From: an uncultured Prevotellaceae bacterium
GTDB lineage: Bacteria > Bacteroidota > Bacteroidia > Bacteroidales > Bacteroidaceae
Assembly: GCA_902764705.1 (NCBI GenBank)
Contig: CACWWZ010000006.1
Location: 26,176-90,175 of the forward strand
Direction: 5' to 3'
DNA: 64,000 nt
This document shows, one piece after another, positions 61,875 to 64,000 of the stretch. Both the position numbers and the translations under genes were made by a program. Position 1 is the stretch's first letter. Each line of letters begins with the position of its first letter. Below the pieces are notes generated by a model that saw nothing but the letters and a program-made list of their open reading frames with translations, did no database searches and was not told the origin of the DNA.

Positions 61875-63317
61875 ATGAAAGACTTACAGATGTACATCAA
61901 TGGCCAGTTCTGCGAGAGTTCGAACGGCAAATGGATCGATGTGTTGAACCCCTCGACGGAGGAAGTAATCAGTCGTCAGCCGGAAGGCACGATTGAGGAT
62001 GTAAACCGTGCACTGGATGCTGCCCGTGCCGCTCAGAAGGCGTGGGCCAAGGTGCCTGCCATTGAGCGTGCCCAGTATCTGCTGAAGTTTGCTGCCGGCA
62101 TCAAGGCCCGCGAGCAGGAATTCACGGAAATCATCATGCGCGAGCAGGGCAAGACGCGCACATGGGCATCTATCGAGGTGGGAGCTACCATTGCCTATTT
62201 TGAGTATATGGCTACCTTCGCCCGTCATATCGAGGGTGAGATCATCCCCAGCGACCGTCCTAATGAGACCATTCTGCTCACCAAGAAGCCTATCGGCGTC
62301 GTGGCAGGTATCCTGCCCTGGAACTTCCCGTTCTTCCTGATTGCACGTAAGGCTGGTGCAGCGCTGATTGCTGGCTGTACGATAGTCATCAAGCCCTCAC
62401 AGCTGACTCCCGAGAACTGTACCGAATTTGCCAAGGTGGTGGCCGACAGTGGCCTGCCCGCAGGTGTCATCAACATCGTCACGGGTAAGGGTTCTGTCAT
62501 TGGCAACGAGATGGCCGGAAGTCCGAAGATCGACATCGTCTCTGTGACGGGAAGTGTCGGTGCTGGTGAGAGCATCATGGCTGCTGCAGCGAAGAATATC
62601 ACGAAGGTCAGTCTCGAGTTGGGCGGTAAGGCACCGGCCATCGTCATGAAGGATGCCGACCTTGAGCGTGCTGCCCAGTGGATTGTCGATAGCCGTATCG
62701 GTAACAACGGACAGATTTGCAACAATGCTGAGCGCGTCTATGTACAGAAAGAGGTGAAAGAGGCGTTCACCAAGATTCTTGTCGACAAGATGTCGAAGGT
62801 GAAGGTCGGCGACCCCTGCCAGGACAAGAGCGTCGACATGGGTCCGCTAGTGGAGCAGCGTGCCCTGGAGAGTGTCACCGAGAAGGTGGAGCGCGCCATC
62901 AAACAGGGTGCCAAGTTGCTCTGTGGTGGACAGCGCGTAGGCACGAGGGGTTACTTCTATGCCGCTACTGTGCTCGACGACTGCCGTCAGGACATGGACA
63001 TCATCCACGAGGAGACGTTTGGTCCGGTGATTCCGTTGGTGGCCTTCGAGACACTCGACGAGGTCATCGCTATGGCCAACGACTGCGAATATGGTCTGGC
63101 TTCGAGCATCTTCACGAAGGACCTGAATGTGGCAGTGAAGGCTTGCCGCGAGCTGGAGTTCGGCGAGACCTACATCAACCGCGAGCACTTCGAGGCCATT
63201 CAGGGCTTCCACGCTGGCGTGAAGAAGTCGGGTATCGGTGGTGCCGACGGCAAGCATGGCGTTGAGGAGTATCTGGTCACCCACGTGACGTACCTGGATA
63301 CATACGAGGATATGTAG
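61875..63317 (+). CDS. aldA: Aldehyde dehydrogenase, lactaldehyde/glycolaldehyde type
   Basis: This 480-residue NAD(P)-dependent enzyme has the family motifs: PWNFPFFLIARKAGAAL with the Asn, the catalytic Glu in SLELGGKAP (about 248), the catalytic Cys in NNGQICNNAERV (about 282) and HEETFGPVIPL. Overall it resembles E. coli AldA, which oxidises L-lactaldehyde from rhamnose or fucose breakdown. Rhamnose is a pectin sugar, and the gene shares the palindromic operator with the pectin genes. A terminator hairpin follows. Confidence 0.92.
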   Translation: MKDLQMYINGQFCESSNGKWIDVLNPSTEEVISRQPEGTIEDVNRALDAARAAQKAWAKVPAIERAQYLLKFAAGIKAREQEFTEIIMREQGKTRTWASIEVGATIAYFEYMATFARHIEGEIIPSDRPNETILLTKKPIGVVAGILPWNFPFFLIARKAGAALIAGCTIVIKPSQLTPENCTEFAKVVADSGLPAGVINIVTGKGSVIGNEMAGSPKIDIVSVTGSVGAGESIMAAAAKNITKVSLELGGKAPAIVMKDADLERAAQWIVDSRIGNNGQICNNAERVYVQKEVKEAFTKILVDKMSKVKVGDPCQDKSVDMGPLVEQRALESVTEKVERAIKQGAKLLCGGQRVGTRGYFYAATVLDDCRQDMDIIHEETFGPVIPLVAFETLDEVIAMANDCEYGLASSIFTKDLNVAVKACRELEFGETYINREHFEAIQGFHAGVKKSGIGGADGKHGVEEYLVTHVTYLDTYEDM

Positions 63318-63366
63318 TATCCATTACTCCTTTAATTCCCACACAAAACAACGCCAGGTGAAGAAA

Positions 63367-63400
63367 AAAGCCGGAAAGATTGGAACTTTCGGCTTTTTTT
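63367..63400 (+). terminator. Terminator after aldA
   Basis: AAAAGCCGGAAAG pairs with CTTTCGGCTTTT with one bulged base, followed by a T-run. Confidence 0.8.
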
Positions 63401-63403
63401 CTT

Positions 63404-63411
63404 ATCTTTGC
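63404..63411 (+). promoter_or_regulatory. -7 element of the leucine-rich-repeat gene
   Basis: TATCTTTGC about 58 bp before the start codon; the -33 box is poor. Confidence 0.5.
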
Positions 63412-63469
63412 CCCACTATTAGGATGCTCCTTGCAGACGTCCGACTATCTTGTACATAAAAATTAAACT

Positions 63470-63916
63470 ATGAAACGAATATTACTATTTTCAGCATTTC
63501 TCCTCTGTACAATGCTTAGCCTTGCAGCAGATTTTACAGTAGATGGTCTCAGTTATAATATTACTTCCACCACCGATCTTAAGGTTGAGGTAACAAAATC
63601 TCTCACTCAGCCATCAGGTAATCTGACCATTCCGGCAAGTGTGGAATACGGTGGTAAGACTTACACCGTGACGGGTATCGGATACCAGGCTTTTAATTTC
63701 AGCTTTAACCTGACCTCCGTCATCATTCCCAACACGGTGACGTACATAGCAGAATGGGCTTTTATTTCTTGTAATAAACTGACCTCCGTCACCATCCCCA
63801 ACTCCGTAACGACCATTGGCGAAGGAGCATTCTCAGGCTGCAAAAGCTTGACCTCCATCACCATTCCAGACGCTGTGACAAGTATTGAAGGCTCAACATT
63901 CTATGGTTGTATCTAA
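63470..63916 (+). CDS. Short BspA-type leucine-rich-repeat secreted protein, possibly truncated
   Basis: This 148-residue protein has a signal peptide (about residues 1-20) and three and a half 23-residue BspA-like repeats (pattern LTSVTIPNSVTTIGEGAFSGCKS). The frame ends at TAA after FYGCI, in the middle of a repeat where further repeats would be expected. BspA proteins are surface adhesins and are usually several hundred residues long. It may be truncated by mutation. The remaining 84 bases of the window contain no further repeat in any frame that I can see. Confidence 0.75.
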   Translation: MKRILLFSAFLLCTMLSLAADFTVDGLSYNITSTTDLKVEVTKSLTQPSGNLTIPASVEYGGKTYTVTGIGYQAFNFSFNLTSVIIPNTVTYIAEWAFISCNKLTSVTIPNSVTTIGEGAFSGCKSLTSITIPDAVTSIEGSTFYGCI

Positions 63917-64000
63917 ACGGGTATAAATAACCAGGGATAACTAATACAAACCATTTGTAAAACGCTCATTTTCAATAATTTTTGACTTTTAACACTTGGT

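Overview
The window reads as Bacteroidota chromosome, most likely Prevotella/Segatella or a close Bacteroidales relative (inference; no rRNA is present). The support is direct: phylum-type promoters (TTTG, 19-20 nt, TAnnTTTG) precede many genes, there are two SusC/SusD pairs, an arabinose operon with a Nudix-type regulator, lipoproteins with Bacteroidota-style signals, and DUF4290.

Layout. 1-2211: end of an L,D-transpeptidase gene translationally coupled to an ECF sigma / membrane anti-sigma / Spy-like envelope-stress set, then nth. 2241-3190: riboflavin synthase and a probable 6S-like RNA. 3236-14117: L-arabinose catabolism (mutarotase, SSS transporter, AraR, AraD, AraA, and a detached FGGY kinase), interrupted by a divergent SpoIIE-type phosphatase and an HU-related protein with tandem arrays in front of it. 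14250-22132: housekeeping genes in two divergent operons (tsaB-DUF4290-murA-rimM-dxr-rseP and yicC-gmk-nadD). 22148-30323: surface-glycan genes (GT2, flippase, GT14, acyltransferase, LicD, ornithine-cyclodeaminase-like protein, and a nucleotidyltransferase/CobD-like fusion), then metG. 32580-61688: a large pectin/hemicellulose utilisation region with GH30, a 1491-aa CE8 pectinesterase, two SusCD pairs, a DUF5123-like lipoprotein, small secreted proteins, two esterases, a PL1 pectate lyase and a GH35-like enzyme. 61875-63317: aldA. 63470-63916: a short BspA-type leucine-rich-repeat protein.

How it fits together. Pectin would be de-esterified and cut outside the cell (CE8, PL1, esterases, GH30, GH35) and imported through the SusCD pairs. 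Released arabinose would enter the AraP/AraA/kinase/AraD route, and aldA could oxidise lactaldehyde from rhamnose or fucose. A 14-bp palindrome precedes six of the promoters in this region at two distances one DNA turn apart, which suggests one shared regulator.

Main points for follow-up: (1) the nucleotidyltransferase/CobD-like fusion plus LicD as a possible self-contained phospho-aminoalcohol decoration pathway; (2) heptanucleotide-period repeat tracts at many gene junctions and in frame inside four genes; (3) the phased palindrome regulon; (4) the 6S-like RNA; (5) MurA with Asp in place of the catalytic Cys; (6) two adjacent secreted-protein genes with near-constant 5' and 3' ends but unrelated middles.
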